From positions 62,001 to 126,000 of the forward strand of contig NZ_JANZKY010000009.1 of assembly GCF_025770765.1 (NCBI RefSeq): DNA of 64,000 bases, in the 5' to 3' direction. This stretch comes from Propionivibrio soli (GTDB lineage Bacteria > Pseudomonadota > Gammaproteobacteria > Burkholderiales > Rhodocyclaceae). The position numbers and the translations under genes were made by a program. Shown here in pieces: positions 45,622 to 57,415 of this stretch (the stretch's first letter is position 1; every line of letters starts with the position of its first letter). A model generated the notes under the pieces. The model saw nothing but the letters and a program-made list of their open reading frames with translations, made no database searches and was not told where the DNA came from.

Positions 45622-46460
45622 AACTCAAGGGACTCGGCCGCGGCCTCGACGCGCTGCTTGCCGGCAACGAAACGCAGATCCGGGAGCAGCAGCGCGCCTT
45701 GCCCGTTGGTAGCTTGCAGCCGGGGAAATACCAGCCGCGGACGCGCATGGACAGCGCCTCACTTGAGGAATTGGCGGCCTCGATCCGTGCCCAGGGACTG
45801 ATGCAACCGATCCTGGTCCGACCGCTCGGCAACGGCGAGGAGAGGTATGAAATCGTCGCCGGTGAGCGGCGTTGGCGCGCAGCGCAGATCGCCGGCCTCT
45901 CCGAAGTCGCTACGCTGATCCGTGAAATTCCGGACGAGTCGGCACTGGCGATGGCGCTGATCGAGAACATCCAGCGCGAGAACCTGAACCCGCTCGAAGA
46001 GGCGCAGGGTCTGCAACGGCTGATCGATGAATTCTCGATGACACACCAACAGGCGGCCGATGCCGTGGGGCGTTCGCGTCCGGCGGCGTCGAATTTGCTG
46101 CGTCTGTTACAACTTGCTGCGCCGGTTCAGGAACTTTTAATGAGCGGCGCGATCGATATGGGCCACGCCAGGGCGCTGCTCCCTTTATCGGGAGCTTTGC
46201 AGGTGCAGTTGGCTCAGCGCGTGGTGCAGAAAGGGCTCTCCGTCCGTGAAACGGAACGGCTCGCCCAGAATGCATTGAAGCCGGCAAAGGAAGTAGAAGC
46301 CAGGAAGCCCGACCGGGATGTCCTGCGCTTACAAGAAGAGCTTTCGGATCTGCTCGGAGCCCAGGTTGAAATCCGGACCAACAAGAAGGGCGCTGGCAAG
46401 ATTCAGATCGACTTTGGTAATCTCGACCAACTGGAAGGCATTTTGCAACGCCTGCGTTAA
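45618..46460 (+). CDS. parB: Chromosome partitioning protein ParB (Spo0J)
   Basis: This 280-residue protein binds parS sites and spreads as a CTP-dependent clamp. It has the N-terminal GLGRGLDALL motif that stimulates ParA, the arginine-rich CTPase motif GERRWRAA and ENIQRENLNPLEEA, the HTH (about residues 140-190, MTHQQAADAVGRSRPAASNLL) and a C-terminal dimerisation domain. AAGGAG precedes the ATG. I could not find a parS site in the window. Confidence 0.96.
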   Translation: MKLKGLGRGLDALLAGNETQIREQQRALPVGSLQPGKYQPRTRMDSASLEELAASIRAQGLMQPILVRPLGNGEERYEIVAGERRWRAAQIAGLSEVATLIREIPDESALAMALIENIQRENLNPLEEAQGLQRLIDEFSMTHQQAADAVGRSRPAASNLLRLLQLAAPVQELLMSGAIDMGHARALLPLSGALQVQLAQRVVQKGLSVRETERLAQNALKPAKEVEARKPDRDVLRLQEELSDLLGAQVEIRTNKKGAGKIQIDFGNLDQLEGILQRLR

Positions 46461-46617
46461 GCTCGCCGGTGGGGCGGAAGCCTTGAGCAGCTTAGTGGAG
46501 CAGGAGCGGACGGAACGACGGTAACATTAAAAAGATAGTATAGTATTCGGCGCTGGCGGCGGCACCGAACCTTGCGTGGAATAGCTGAGTGGCTGAGTGC
46601 CGACGACGGTACATAAA

Positions 46618-46959
46618 ATGTTTCGGGCGATTCTTTTGCAGGTCATCGTAACGCTGATCGTCGTCGCTGTGGCGGGTCTGGTGGTAGGAATTCGGGGGGC
46701 TGTGTCCGCCTTTTTGGGTGGGGCGGCCTGCATTATCCCCAACGCGTTGTTCGCATTACGTCTGCGTGCGGTAGCTAACCGTCGCGGCGCGTCTTATCCA
46801 TTGAATTTTTTCGTCGGTGAGCTGGCCAAGGTCCTCCTCACGATTGCGTTTTTGTTTCTGGCTGCGCGAATTTATGCCGATTTGCATTGGCCTTCGATGC
46901 TGATCGGCTTGGGGCTTGCGTTGCAAGCGATGTTTCTGGCTTTCTGGAAAACGAAATAA
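46618..46959 (+). CDS. atpI: ATP synthase subunit I
   Basis: This 113-residue membrane protein has four hydrophobic segments and the AtpI-like segment GAVSAFLGGAACIIPNALFA. AtpI helps c-ring assembly. It is the first gene of the atp operon, two bases before atpB. A GTG seven codons upstream is an alternative start. The 157-base region before it contains AT-rich sequence (46520-46546) that may hold the operon promoter. Confidence 0.88.
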   Translation: MFRAILLQVIVTLIVVAVAGLVVGIRGAVSAFLGGAACIIPNALFALRLRAVANRRGASYPLNFFVGELAKVLLTIAFLFLAARIYADLHWPSMLIGLGLALQAMFLAFWKTK

Positions 46960-46961
46960 CT

Positions 46962-47831
46962 ATGTCGACGGGTCATGAAGCGGCTGAGCAAGCTCCGAAT
47001 GCCGGCGCGTATGTGCTGCACCATCTGGGCAACCTGAATTCCGCCGGGCATCCGCAAACCGCGATTGTCGATTTCTCGATCATCAACTTCGACACGCTTT
47101 TTTTCGCGATCCTGCTCGGATCCGCCGGCATCTTTTTGCTCTGGCGGGTGGCGCGCGTGGCGACAGCGGGTGTTCCGGGCCGGGCGCAGGCCGCGCTCGA
47201 AATCCTGATCGAGATGGTCGGTAATCAGGCCAAAGGGATTGTTCATAACGAACAATCGCGGCGTTTCGTGGCGCCGCTCGCGTTGACTGTGTTCGTCTGG
47301 GTGTTCTTGATGAACTCGATGGACTTCCTGCCCGTCGATCTGCTGCCTGCTCTATGGCAAAAAATATCAGGGAATCCGCACGCCTATCTGCGTGTGGTGC
47401 CAACGGCCGATTTGAATGGAACACTGGGACTCTCCGTTGGCGTGCTGCTCCTTTGTTTCTTCTACAACATCAAGGTCAAGGGCTTGGGCGGGTGGGTGCA
47501 CGAACTCTTTACGGCGCCTTTCGGCAACCATCCGCTGCTTTACATCCCCAATCTGGCAATTCAGATCATCGAGTTCATGGCCAAAACCGTCTCGCACGGC
47601 ATGCGGCTGTGGGGAAACATGTACGCCGGAGAGTTGCTCTTCCTGCTCATCGCGCTGATGGGCATGGCCTTCCCGTCGCTGCCGATTTTCGGAGGCTCAC
47701 TGCTCTGGCTGGGACACTTGATCACAGGGACGCTGTGGGCGCTGTTTCACATTTTTATCGTCGTGCTGCAGGCATTCATCTTCATGATGCTTACGCTCGT
47801 GTATATCGGTCAGGCACACGAAAGCCACTGA
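46962..47831 (+). CDS. atpB: ATP synthase Fo subunit a
   Basis: This 289-residue protein forms the proton half-channels next to the c ring. The essential arginine is in the fourth conserved helix segment, KTVSHGMRLWGNMYAGELL, and the last helices contain IVVLQAFIFMMLTLVYIG. The start MSTGHEAAEQ is favoured because upstream in-frame residues overlap atpI. Confidence 0.95.
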   Translation: MSTGHEAAEQAPNAGAYVLHHLGNLNSAGHPQTAIVDFSIINFDTLFFAILLGSAGIFLLWRVARVATAGVPGRAQAALEILIEMVGNQAKGIVHNEQSRRFVAPLALTVFVWVFLMNSMDFLPVDLLPALWQKISGNPHAYLRVVPTADLNGTLGLSVGVLLLCFFYNIKVKGLGGWVHELFTAPFGNHPLLYIPNLAIQIIEFMAKTVSHGMRLWGNMYAGELLFLLIALMGMAFPSLPIFGGSLLWLGHLITGTLWALFHIFIVVLQAFIFMMLTLVYIGQAHESH

Positions 47832-48137
<306 letters not shown>

Positions 48138-48184
48138 CGCGCACTCGGGGTACGTGCCATCCATTCAATGGAAAGGTATCTAAC

Positions 48185-48655
48185 GTGTATCTGAACGCTA
48201 CGCTATTTGCACAGCTCGCGGTCTTCCTCATTCTTGCGCTGTTCACTATGAAGTACGTCTGGCCGCCCATCGTAAAGGCGCTTGACGAGCGTGCGGCGAA
48301 GATCGCGGAAGGTTTGGCGGCGGCGGAACGCGGCCGGCAAAGCCTGGATCTTGCGGCCAAACGCTCGGCCGAGGCCGTGCGTGAAGGCAAGGAGAAGGCG
48401 GCGGATGTCATCGCGCAAGCCGAAAAACGCGCGGAGCAGATCATCGAGCAGGCCAAGGATCAGGCCCGGGTCGAAGCAGATCGCATCATTGCTGCGGCCA
48501 AGGGCGAAATCGAGCAGGAAGCCATGCGTGCCAAGGAGGACCTGCGTGAACGGGTCGCCGAACTGGCGGTTTCCGGTGCCGAGAAGATCTTGCGGCGCGA
48601 GATCGACGCCAAGGCGCATGCCGAGATGTTGAGCTCGATCGGGCGAGATCTGTAA
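48185..48655 (+). CDS. atpF: ATP synthase Fo subunit b
   Basis: This 156-residue stator protein has one N-terminal membrane helix (about residues 4-22) followed by a long charged coiled coil rich in Ala, Glu and Lys. The start is GTG ([10 protein letters not shown] by family comparison). It links Fo to F1 through the delta subunit. Confidence 0.95.
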   Translation: MYLNATLFAQLAVFLILALFTMKYVWPPIVKALDERAAKIAEGLAAAERGRQSLDLAAKRSAEAVREGKEKAADVIAQAEKRAEQIIEQAKDQARVEADRIIAAAKGEIEQEAMRAKEDLRERVAELAVSGAEKILRREIDAKAHAEMLSSIGRDL

Positions 48656-48659
48656 TCCC

Positions 48660-49196
48660 ATGGCCGAATTCGTCACTATCGCGCGCCCCTACGCTCAGGC
48701 TGTGTACCGCTTGGCGCGGGAAGCCAAGACGCAAGATCTCTGGCTCGAACGGTTGAAACGCCTCAGCGTCATCGTGCAGGACCCGGAGATGGCCGGCGTC
48801 ATCGGTAACCCCAAATTCTCCGCCAAGCAGATCGCCGACGTCGTCTTGTCCTTATCCGAGGAGCCGGGAGACCGGGAGCTGGCCTCGTTTCTCGGCGTTC
48901 TGGCTGAAAACGAGAGGCTGGCGGTACTGCCGCAGATCGAGGAGCTTTTCGCGCAACTTAAAAGCGAAGACGAGCAGATCAAGGAAGCCGTGGTCAGCAC
49001 ACCGTATCCGCTTGACGAAGCCCAGCTCAAGAATCTGATGACCCAGCTCGAGCCATACTTCGGCAGCAAACTCCAACCACGCGTCGAACTGGACGAGACG
49101 CTGATCGGTGGCGTGAAGATCACCGTCGGCGACCAAGTACTGGATGCCTCCGTCCGCGGCAAACTCGAAGCGATGGCCGTAGCGCTCAAGAATTAG
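48660..49196 (+). CDS. atpH: ATP synthase F1 subunit delta
   Basis: This 178-residue subunit begins MAEFVTIARPYAQAVYRLA, the standard AtpH N-terminus, and ends with LDETLIGGVKITVGDQVLDASVRGKL. It fixes the stator to the top of F1. It starts four bases after atpF. Confidence 0.96.
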   Translation: MAEFVTIARPYAQAVYRLAREAKTQDLWLERLKRLSVIVQDPEMAGVIGNPKFSAKQIADVVLSLSEEPGDRELASFLGVLAENERLAVLPQIEELFAQLKSEDEQIKEAVVSTPYPLDEAQLKNLMTQLEPYFGSKLQPRVELDETLIGGVKITVGDQVLDASVRGKLEAMAVALKN

Positions 49197-49207
49197 GAGA
49201 ATTTTGA

Positions 49208-50746
49208 ATGCAATTGAATCCTTCCGAGATCAGCGAGCTGATCAAGAGCAAGATTCAGAATCTGGATACCGGGGCTGAAACGCGGACGCAGGGAACCGTC
49301 GTATCGGTGACCGACGGCATCTGCCGTGTGCATGGGCTAGCCGACGTGATGCAGGGCGAAATGCTTGAATTCCCCGGCGGTTCGTATGGCATGGCACTCA
49401 ACCTGGAGCGCGACTCCGTCGGAGCGGTCGTGCTTGGCGAGTATGAGCACATCACCGAGGGCGACACGGTTAAAACGACCGGCCGCATTCTCGAAGTCCC
49501 GGTTGGTCCCGAGCTGCTCGGCCGGGTCGTGAATTCGCTGGGTCAGCCGATTGACGGCAAAGGCCCGGTGAACGCCAAGCTGACGGACAAGATCGAAAAG
49601 GTCGCGCCCGGCGTCATCTGGCGCAAGTCGGTATCGCAGCCGGTACAGACGGGTCTGAAGTCGATCGACTCGATGGTCCCGATCGGCCGCGGCCAGCGTG
49701 AGTTGATCATCGGTGACCGGCAGACCGGCAAGACGGCCGTTGCCGTCGACACCATCATCAACCAAAAGGGTAAGGACCTCATTTGTATCTACGTCGCGGT
49801 CGGGCAGAAAGCATCGACGGTGGCGAACGTCGTGCGCCGGCTTGAAGAGCATGGCGCGATGCACTACACCATCGTCGTGGCGGCGACGGCGTCCGAATCG
49901 GCGGCCCTGCAGTTCATCGCGCCGTATGCGGGCTGCACGATGGGCGAGTATTTCCGCGACCGCGGCCAAGATGCGCTGATCATTTACGACGATCTGACCA
50001 AACAGGCATGGGCGTACCGTCAGGTTTCGCTGTTGCTGCGGCGCCCGCCGGGGCGTGAAGCGTATCCGGGCGACGTCTTCTACCTGCACTCCCGCCTTCT
50101 CGAACGCGCGGCGCGGGTCAACGAGGAATACGTCGAGAAATTCACCAACGGCGCAGTCAAAGGCAAGACGGGGTCGCTGACCGCGTTGCCCGTGATCGAA
50201 ACGCAGGCCGGCGACGTTTCCGCCTTCGTTCCGACGAACGTCATCTCGATTACCGACGGCCAGATCTTCCTCGACACGGACCTCTTCAATGCCGGTGTCC
50301 GTCCGGCCATCGACGCCGGTATTTCGGTGTCGCGGGTGGGCGGCGCGGCGCAGACCAAGGTGATCAAGAAGCTCGGCGGCGGCGTACGTCTCGCCCTGGC
50401 GCAGTATCGCGAGCTGGCAGCATTCGCGCAGTTCGCTTCCGACCTCGACGAAGCGACACGCAAGCAGCTCGACCGTGGCCGCCTAGTCACCGAGTTGATG
50501 AAGCAGCCACAGTATTCGCCGATGGCCGTCGCCGAAATGGCGATCACCCTGCATGCGGTGAACAAGGGCTTTTTCGACGACGTGGACGTCAAGAAAGCTT
50601 TGGCTGTTGAAAGCCAGATGCAAAGCTACATCAAGCAGAAGCACCCGGCCGTCGTCGAGAAGATCGAGACGACGAAAGAACTTGATGCTGATGCTGAGCA
50701 GGCGCTCACCAAGGCCATCGAGGAGTTCAAGGCCACGTTGGCCTGA
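49208..50746 (+). CDS. atpA: ATP synthase F1 subunit alpha
   Basis: This 512-residue subunit has Walker A GDRQTGKT, the conserved [13 protein letters not shown] start and the arginine finger region [19 protein letters not shown]. It forms the non-catalytic nucleotide sites. It lies 11 bases after atpH. Confidence 0.98.
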   Translation: MQLNPSEISELIKSKIQNLDTGAETRTQGTVVSVTDGICRVHGLADVMQGEMLEFPGGSYGMALNLERDSVGAVVLGEYEHITEGDTVKTTGRILEVPVGPELLGRVVNSLGQPIDGKGPVNAKLTDKIEKVAPGVIWRKSVSQPVQTGLKSIDSMVPIGRGQRELIIGDRQTGKTAVAVDTIINQKGKDLICIYVAVGQKASTVANVVRRLEEHGAMHYTIVVAATASESAALQFIAPYAGCTMGEYFRDRGQDALIIYDDLTKQAWAYRQVSLLLRRPPGREAYPGDVFYLHSRLLERAARVNEEYVEKFTNGAVKGKTGSLTALPVIETQAGDVSAFVPTNVISITDGQIFLDTDLFNAGVRPAIDAGISVSRVGGAAQTKVIKKLGGGVRLALAQYRELAAFAQFASDLDEATRKQLDRGRLVTELMKQPQYSPMAVAEMAITLHAVNKGFFDDVDVKKALAVESQMQSYIKQKHPAVVEKIETTKELDADAEQALTKAIEEFKATLA

Positions 50747-50763
50747 GCGACCAGGGAGACGCC

Positions 50764-51627
50764 ATGGCGAGCGGCAAGGAAATACGCAACAAGATCAAGA
50801 GCGTCGAAAGCACGCGCAAGATCACCAAGGCAATGGAAATGGTGGCTGCGTCCAAGATGCGCAAGGCGCAGGACCGCATGCGGGCGGCGCGCCCGTACGG
50901 CGAAAAGATCCGCCGTGTTGCCGGCAACCTGTCGCATGCGCTGACCGACTATAGCCACCCGTTTCTTACCAAACGCGACGAGGTAAAAGCCGTCGGCCTG
51001 ATCGTAGTGACGTCGGACAAGGGGCTGTGCGGTGGTCTCAACACCAACGTGCTGCGGCTGGCGCTGACCCGCATGAAGGAGTGGGATGCCGAGGGCAAGA
51101 AGCTGCAGGTGACAGCCATCGGTAACAAAGGCCTCGGATTCATGCTACGCGCCGGCGCGACGCTGGTTTCGCAAGTCGTTGCACTCGGTGACACGCCGCG
51201 GCTCGAGAAACTGATTGGCCCGGCGAAAGTGCAGTTCGACGCCTATATCAACGGCGAGATCGATGTCCTGTACATCGCCTACACGCGCTTCATCAACACC
51301 ATGAAGCAGGAGCCGGTGGTCGAGCAGCTGCTGCCGTTGTCCGGCGATTTGATTGGCGGTGGCGCGCATGGTTGGGATTACATCTACGAGCCCGACGCGA
51401 AGGTCGTGATCGACGATCTGCTCGTGCGCTACGTCGAAGCCGTGCTGTACCAGGCCGTCGCGGAAAATATGGCCTCCGAGCAAAGCGCGCGGATGGTGGC
51501 GATGAAGTCGGCGTCGGATAACGCCAAGAACGTGATCGGCGAACTCAGGCTGATGTACAACAAGGCGCGTCAAGCGGCGATTACCAAGGAACTCTCGGAA
51601 ATCGTCGGCGGCGCAGCGGCCGTTTGA
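50764..51627 (+). CDS. atpG: ATP synthase F1 subunit gamma
   Basis: This 287-residue rotor subunit begins with the coiled-coil motif [20 protein letters not shown] and ends with [17 protein letters not shown], the two helices that form the central stalk. Length and ends are normal. Confidence 0.97.
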   Translation: MASGKEIRNKIKSVESTRKITKAMEMVAASKMRKAQDRMRAARPYGEKIRRVAGNLSHALTDYSHPFLTKRDEVKAVGLIVVTSDKGLCGGLNTNVLRLALTRMKEWDAEGKKLQVTAIGNKGLGFMLRAGATLVSQVVALGDTPRLEKLIGPAKVQFDAYINGEIDVLYIAYTRFINTMKQEPVVEQLLPLSGDLIGGGAHGWDYIYEPDAKVVIDDLLVRYVEAVLYQAVAENMASEQSARMVAMKSASDNAKNVIGELRLMYNKARQAAITKELSEIVGGAAAV

Positions 51628-53064
<1,437 letters not shown>

Positions 53065-53121
53065 ACCGGACGGCGCGGCCTGCGTCCTCCGGATGCAGCC
53101 GCCGCGCGGGGAAGAAAACCT

Positions 53122-53547
53122 ATGCCACTCAGAGTACATGTCGATGTCGTCAGTGCCGAGGAACTCATTTTCTCGGGGCAGACGGACTTTGCGGTGTTTC
53201 CTGGCGAGGCCGGCGAACTGGGCATCTATCCGCGTCACGCGCCGCTGCTGACGCGCATCAAGCCCGGTACCGTGCGCCTGAAAGTGCCGGATCGCGACGA
53301 ATACGAGCTTGTTTATGTTTCGGGCGGGATACTCGAAGTCCAGCCGGCGATGATCACCGTTCTCGCCGACACGGCGATCCGGGCGCATGACCTCGATGAA
53401 GCGAAGTCGATCGAAGCCAAGCAACGTGCCGAGGAAGCCTTGCGCAACCGTTCGTCCGACGTCAACTACGCGGCGGCCGAATCTGAGCTCGCACAGGCCA
53501 TTGCTCAGCTGCAGACGATCAAGCGTATCCGCAAGCCCAACCGCTGA
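53122..53547 (+). CDS. atpC: ATP synthase F1 subunit epsilon
   Basis: This 141-residue subunit has the beta-sandwich domain ([34 protein letters not shown]) and a C-terminal helical hairpin that can inhibit ATP hydrolysis. It is the last gene of the operon and is followed by a strong terminator. Confidence 0.97.
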   Translation: MPLRVHVDVVSAEELIFSGQTDFAVFPGEAGELGIYPRHAPLLTRIKPGTVRLKVPDRDEYELVYVSGGILEVQPAMITVLADTAIRAHDLDEAKSIEAKQRAEEALRNRSSDVNYAAAESELAQAIAQLQTIKRIRKPNR

Positions 53548-53573
53548 ACGCCTCAAGCAGCAGGTAGCCGACT

Positions 53574-53604
53574 AAAGGGCAGGTTTCGACCTGCCCTTTG
53601 TTTT
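53574..53604 (+). terminator. Intrinsic terminator of the atp operon
   Basis: AAAGGGCAGGT pairs perfectly with ACCTGCCCTTT around a stable TTCG loop, followed by GTTTTC. It lies 26 bases after the atpC stop. Confidence 0.93.
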
Positions 53605-53766
53605 CATGGCGATCGCCGTGTTTCCGGCTCCCGGAACAAGCCGGATCCACGGATTACCTTGGCGTTACGGCGATTCCTTTCGGGGGCATCAGTTCCCACG
53701 CTTGGGCCAAGGAGTCTGCCGACCTACAACGTAATGCGGGCATGTGCTCGCGGCGTCTACCCGGCG

Positions 53767-54336
53767 TCAGTGTTCCAGTTGAGCGATGCGCTGTTCAAGC
53801 TTTGCCAACGTGTCGCGTACGCCGGCTACGTCACAGCAGAACCCGGCGATTTCGGAACGCCCGGCGACCGCTCGCTTCTCGTGGGTGAGATACTCGGCGA
53901 CATTCATAGCCAAGTTTGTTGCCTGCTCCTGTTGCAACGAAAGGAAGCGCCGGCCGACTTGGGTAAGGCGCCGTGCCGGAATGTCGCCGACAACACGCGA
54001 AAGCTCGGCTTCGACATCCCAACGCAAATGACGGAAAACGAATCCGATCGTTTCTGCCAAATCCGCTGGTCCGCTGATACGCGCCGATGCGAGAACCGAC
54101 GGCCGATCCGTGAGGCCACGCAATAAGGCGTCCGGAGGAAGGTTGATTTCGACATCCGGCTGGGCGTCGGCGGCGGCACGTTTGAAAAGGCCGGCCTCGG
54201 TGATCTCCAATGGCCACGAGAACGGACCCACTTCGAACTTCACTGTTCGCCCAACGAACCCCCGCAAGCGCTCGCTTGCCCAGTCTTCTTCACCTAGCAG
54301 GTGGTTGAGCGCCCGAAGCGCGGCTGCCGTCAGCAT
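53767..54336 (-). CDS. ubiJ: UbiJ, SCP2-domain ubiquinone biosynthesis accessory factor
   Basis: This 189-residue protein has an SCP2-like N-terminal domain (about residues 15-110, with FEVGPFSWPLEITEAG and ALLRGLTDRPSVLASARISGPADL) and a C-terminal helical tail with a coiled-coil end (VRDTLAKLEQRIAQLE). UbiJ organises the soluble ubiquinone-synthesis complex. It is close to ubiE, as ubiJ usually is, but ubiB is not adjacent here. It is the last gene of a minus-strand run and converges on the atp operon. Confidence 0.88.
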   Translation of the reverse strand: MLTAAALRALNHLLGEEDWASERLRGFVGRTVKFEVGPFSWPLEITEAGLFKRAAADAQPDVEINLPPDALLRGLTDRPSVLASARISGPADLAETIGFVFRHLRWDVEAELSRVVGDIPARRLTQVGRRFLSLQQEQATNLAMNVAEYLTHEKRAVAGRSEIAGFCCDVAGVRDTLAKLEQRIAQLEH

Positions 54337-54358
54337 CCTCGGCTCCTAGGGCAGCCGT

Positions 54359-55204
54359 TCAGTTAACTTGCTGAATTCCCGCGACTGTCCAGCCGCGGCT
54401 GCCATCCACCGGCTTGGCCAGGTGCCAAACCTCATCGAACGGCGCCGCCGCGGCACCTTCCATCTCGCGGATCATGCCGCCAAAACGGACGCTGGCAATG
54501 TGCCGGTCGCCTTCCGTGACCACTTCGAGCAGTTCCGCATCAAGCGTGACGACGTCGGTTTTTTGTTCCGCCTGACCCCGTTCATCCATTTGCATCTTGA
54601 TCTCGGCGAAAAGCTCTGGGCTCACGAATTCGCGGATATCGGCAAGATTGCGTGCGTCGTTGGCCGCTTGCAGGCGGATGAAGTTGAGTTTTGCCACTCG
54701 CAGAAAGGCCTCACGGTCGAAGCCAGCGGGAACGTTGCCGCCAGTCGGAGCGGTGGAGTTGGTGCTCGCTGCAGAGACGGGCTCCATCGCTGCATACTGC
54801 GTTGGCTGATTTGGGTAAGTCGCGGGGCGTGCATTTCCATTTTGCGGCCGAGTCAGCAATCGCAAAAGGAACATGCCGCCCATGACGAGCAGGACAATCA
54901 TCAGAAAGTCGCCCATCGCGGGGGCCAACCCGAAATGCGAAAGCAGAGCGCCGAGCCCGAGACCCGCGGCCAGGCCAGCCAACGGTCCCATCCAACTCCG
55001 CCTCGGCGTACCGACCGGCGTTCCGGGTTGTTGGGGTGTGGCGGGCGCGGGAGCTGCCTGTGTGGGACTCAAGGGCCGCGGCGCTACGGCTTGGCGTTGC
55101 ATGCCGAACGACCGGCCGCCACCGAGGCGAGCCGCTTCGGCGTCGCCGACGCTCAGGCCAAGCGCCAGAACCGAGAGAAAAACCGCCATGAAAATGCTTT
55201 TCAT
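54359..55204 (-). CDS. Tim44-like domain membrane protein
   Basis: This 281-residue protein has a signal peptide or N-terminal helix (residues 1-24), a Pro/Ala-rich stretch, two membrane segments (about 75-95 and 100-118) and a C-terminal Tim44-like domain (about 160-280, FDREAFLRVAKLNFIRLQAAND). The function of bacterial Tim44-like proteins is not established. GAGGA precedes the ATG. It lies 11 bases after ubiE and 22 before ubiJ. Confidence 0.85.
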   Translation of the reverse strand: MKSIFMAVFLSVLALGLSVGDAEAARLGGGRSFGMQRQAVAPRPLSPTQAAPAPATPQQPGTPVGTPRRSWMGPLAGLAAGLGLGALLSHFGLAPAMGDFLMIVLLVMGGMFLLRLLTRPQNGNARPATYPNQPTQYAAMEPVSAASTNSTAPTGGNVPAGFDREAFLRVAKLNFIRLQAANDARNLADIREFVSPELFAEIKMQMDERGQAEQKTDVVTLDAELLEVVTEGDRHIASVRFGGMIREMEGAAAAPFDEVWHLAKPVDGSRGWTVAGIQQVN

Positions 55205-55215
55205 CTGTTTCCTCG

Positions 55216-55956
55216 TCAGAATTTGAAACCGCGATGCAGGGCAACGACGCCCAACGTCAGGTTGAAATAGTCCACTTTTTCGAGCCCGGCCTGCTCCATC
55301 ATCGCCTTTAGCGTTTCCTGGTCTGGATGGACACGGATGGACTCGGCGAGATAGCGATAGCTCGCTTCGTCTTTCGTTATCGCTTCTCCAATGCGCGGAA
55401 TGATCTTGAACGAATAGAAGTCGTAGATCGGTGAGAGCGGCTTCCAGACATGCGAGAACTCAAGAACGAGCAGCCGTCCGCCAGGGCGCAGCACGCGGTG
55501 CATTTCGGCAAGCGCGACATCCTTGTGCGTCATGTTGCGCAATCCGAAGGCAACCGTCACGCAATCGAAGTAATCGTCGGGGAAAGGCAGCTTCTCGGCG
55601 TCACACTGCGCGACGGGAATCAGAAAGCCCTTATCGCACAGCCGGTCCCGACCGTTGGTCAGCATGGCGTTGTTGATGTCGGTCAGCCAAACTTGGCCAG
55701 TCTTGCCCACCCGCCGCGCGAAGGCCAACGATAAATCGCCGGTGCCCCCGGCTACGTCGAGCACGCGCGATCCTTCGCGTACTCCGCTCTGGCCGATCGT
55801 GAACGACTTCCAGAGACGATGCAGCCCGCCCGACATGAGGTCGTTCATGATGTCGTAGCGTTGGGCCACGGAATCGAAAACACGGGCGACGCGCTGAGCC
55901 TTCTCAGCCTCCGATACTTGCTCGTAGCCGAAATGCGTGGTCGGTTGAGGTTCCAT
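55216..55956 (-). CDS. ubiE: Ubiquinone/menaquinone C-methyltransferase UbiE
   Basis: This 246-residue SAM-dependent enzyme methylates carbon 2 of the quinone ring. It has motif [16 protein letters not shown], the signature [17 protein letters not shown] and the second signature [21 protein letters not shown]. The start [14 protein letters not shown] fits the family (TTHFGY is conserved) and has GGTG upstream; a start four codons earlier is possible. Confidence 0.97.
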   Translation of the reverse strand: MEPQPTTHFGYEQVSEAEKAQRVARVFDSVAQRYDIMNDLMSGGLHRLWKSFTIGQSGVREGSRVLDVAGGTGDLSLAFARRVGKTGQVWLTDINNAMLTNGRDRLCDKGFLIPVAQCDAEKLPFPDDYFDCVTVAFGLRNMTHKDVALAEMHRVLRPGGRLLVLEFSHVWKPLSPIYDFYSFKIIPRIGEAITKDEASYRYLAESIRVHPDQETLKAMMEQAGLEKVDYFNLTLGVVALHRGFKF

Positions 55957-56001
55957 AGTGATCACCAAATGGGGGCGACACCCCCGAGTTTCAACCGCGC
56001 T

Positions 56002-56433
56002 TCAATTCTTGCGCGGGCCGCAGGAAGGCGCGGGTTTGGGCGGAGGAGGCGGGCACTCGGCCGGATCACGGCTTCCACCTTCTTCTTGCAGCCTGTCGAG
56101 ATAAGCCTGCCATAGCTCGTCGCGGTGCTCGCACAGTCCGTGCAGAATGTCCCATGAGTAGAGACCGCTATCGTGCCCGTCGGAGAAAATCGGCCGGATA
56201 GCGTAGTTCCCTACCGGCTCGATGCTCAAGATGGTCACATCGCGCTTGCCGACTTGGAGCGTTTCTTGCCCCGGGCCGTGGCCCCGGGCTTCCGCGGACG
56301 GAGTAAAAACGCGCAGAAACTCGTAGGTGAGTTCGTAACGTTCGCCGTTCTCGAAAGCGAGTTCGAGAACGCGCGACTTCTGATGTTGCTTGATTTCAGT
56401 CGGAATCGGCGTGTCGGGGTGCAGTCCTGCCAT
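56002..56433 (-). CDS. DUF971-domain protein
   Basis: This 143-residue protein has a DUF971/GBBH-like N-terminal domain (about residues 10-105, with LELAFENGERYELTYEFLRVF, VGNYAIRPIFSDGHDSGLYSWDIL). Such domains occur at the N-terminus of gamma-butyrobetaine hydroxylases and in Fe-S assembly proteins; the free-standing form often precedes ubiE. The function is unknown. A Pro-rich tail with one cysteine follows. The start at MAGLHPDT is chosen because the 43 upstream codons are unlike the family. Confidence 0.82.
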   Translation of the reverse strand: MAGLHPDTPIPTEIKQHQKSRVLELAFENGERYELTYEFLRVFTPSAEARGHGPGQETLQVGKRDVTILSIEPVGNYAIRPIFSDGHDSGLYSWDILHGLCEHRDELWQAYLDRLQEEGGSRDPAECPPPPPKPAPSCGPRKN

Positions 56434-56630
56434 GGCTACCTTAGTGATGAGCGCTACCAGCGAACGCGTATCATAGCGCAACCCCGTCCGCCGGACCGAC
56501 CCTCTGTCCCAGGCGAGATATGGCCAGAGGTAGCGCGACCCGTGTGAGGTACGCGTTGACATGAAGCATGGATGCTATCGAGAGGCTCATCGCGGGACCC
56601 TCCCTCTTTCAGATCTCAATCTCGCGCAAG

Positions 56631-56662
56631 TTGTCATCGTTCTGTAACCTTACGTTCATAAG
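56631..56662 (+). promoter_or_regulatory. Candidate PHO box and -10 of phoBR
   Basis: Three seven-base units, TTGTCAT, CTGTAAC and CGTTCAT, are each separated by four bases and match the PHO repeat CTGTCAT at six, five and five positions. CATAAG (56657-56662) is a possible -10 element. It lies 33 bases before the phoB start, where PhoB would autoregulate. Confidence 0.6.
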
Positions 56663-56694
56663 CTACGCCGGCGAACCGAATGAAGGACTGCGAA

Positions 56695-57387
56695 ATGCCC
56701 GCGAACATCCTTGTCGTCGAAGACGAGCCCTCGATCCAGGAGCTGATCGCCGCGAGCTTGCACCATGCCGGCCACCGGGTGTTGCGAGCCGACAGCGCGG
56801 AAGAGGCCGCCCACCTCGTAAACCAGACGCTCCCCGATGTGATCCTGCTTGACTGGATGCTTCCCGGGATAAGCGGCGTGCAATATGCGCGGCGGTTGCG
56901 GGCCGAAGAACGAACGCGCGACCTGCCGGTCATTTTGCTCACTGCCCGTGGGGAAGAGCATGACAAGGTGGCCGGGCTCGAAGCCGGAGCCGACGATTAC
57001 TTGACCAAGCCGTTTTCTCCCAAGGAACTGCTGGCACGGATAAAGGCCGTGCTGCGCCGCCGGGCGCCGCAGATGACCGAAGACTGCGTCGACGTCGACG
57101 GCCTGCGCGTCGATCCCATAACGCATCGAGTCTACGGCAACGGACGTCCGCTCGATCTCGGTCCGACCGAATTCCGCCTTCTTCACTTCTTCATGACGCA
57201 CCCGGAACGTGTCCATAGCCGAGCCATGCTGCTCGACCAGGTTTGGGGCGACCACATTTTTGTCGAGGAACGGACCGTGGATGTGCACATCCGGCGTTTG
57301 CGGGCTTCGCTCGAACCCACTGGCCATGACCGGCTGATCCAGACCGTACGTGGCAGCGGCTACCGTTTTTCGACGCAGCCTGAATGA
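56695..57387 (+). CDS. phoB: Phosphate response regulator PhoB
   Basis: This 230-residue OmpR-family regulator starts MPANILVVEDEPSIQ, with the phosphorylation aspartate in ILLDWMLPGISG and the lysine in DYLTKPFSPKELLARI, and a winged-helix DNA-binding domain (about residues 135-228). AAGGAC upstream favours this ATG over one five codons earlier. The start, the DWMLPG motif and adjacent phoR support PhoB. The stop is 28 bases before phoR. Confidence 0.94.
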   Translation: MPANILVVEDEPSIQELIAASLHHAGHRVLRADSAEEAAHLVNQTLPDVILLDWMLPGISGVQYARRLRAEERTRDLPVILLTARGEEHDKVAGLEAGADDYLTKPFSPKELLARIKAVLRRRAPQMTEDCVDVDGLRVDPITHRVYGNGRPLDLGPTEFRLLHFFMTHPERVHSRAMLLDQVWGDHIFVEERTVDVHIRRLRASLEPTGHDRLIQTVRGSGYRFSTQPE

Positions 57388-57415
57388 GAAAGAAAGACGC
57401 GATCGGGTGCAGCCA

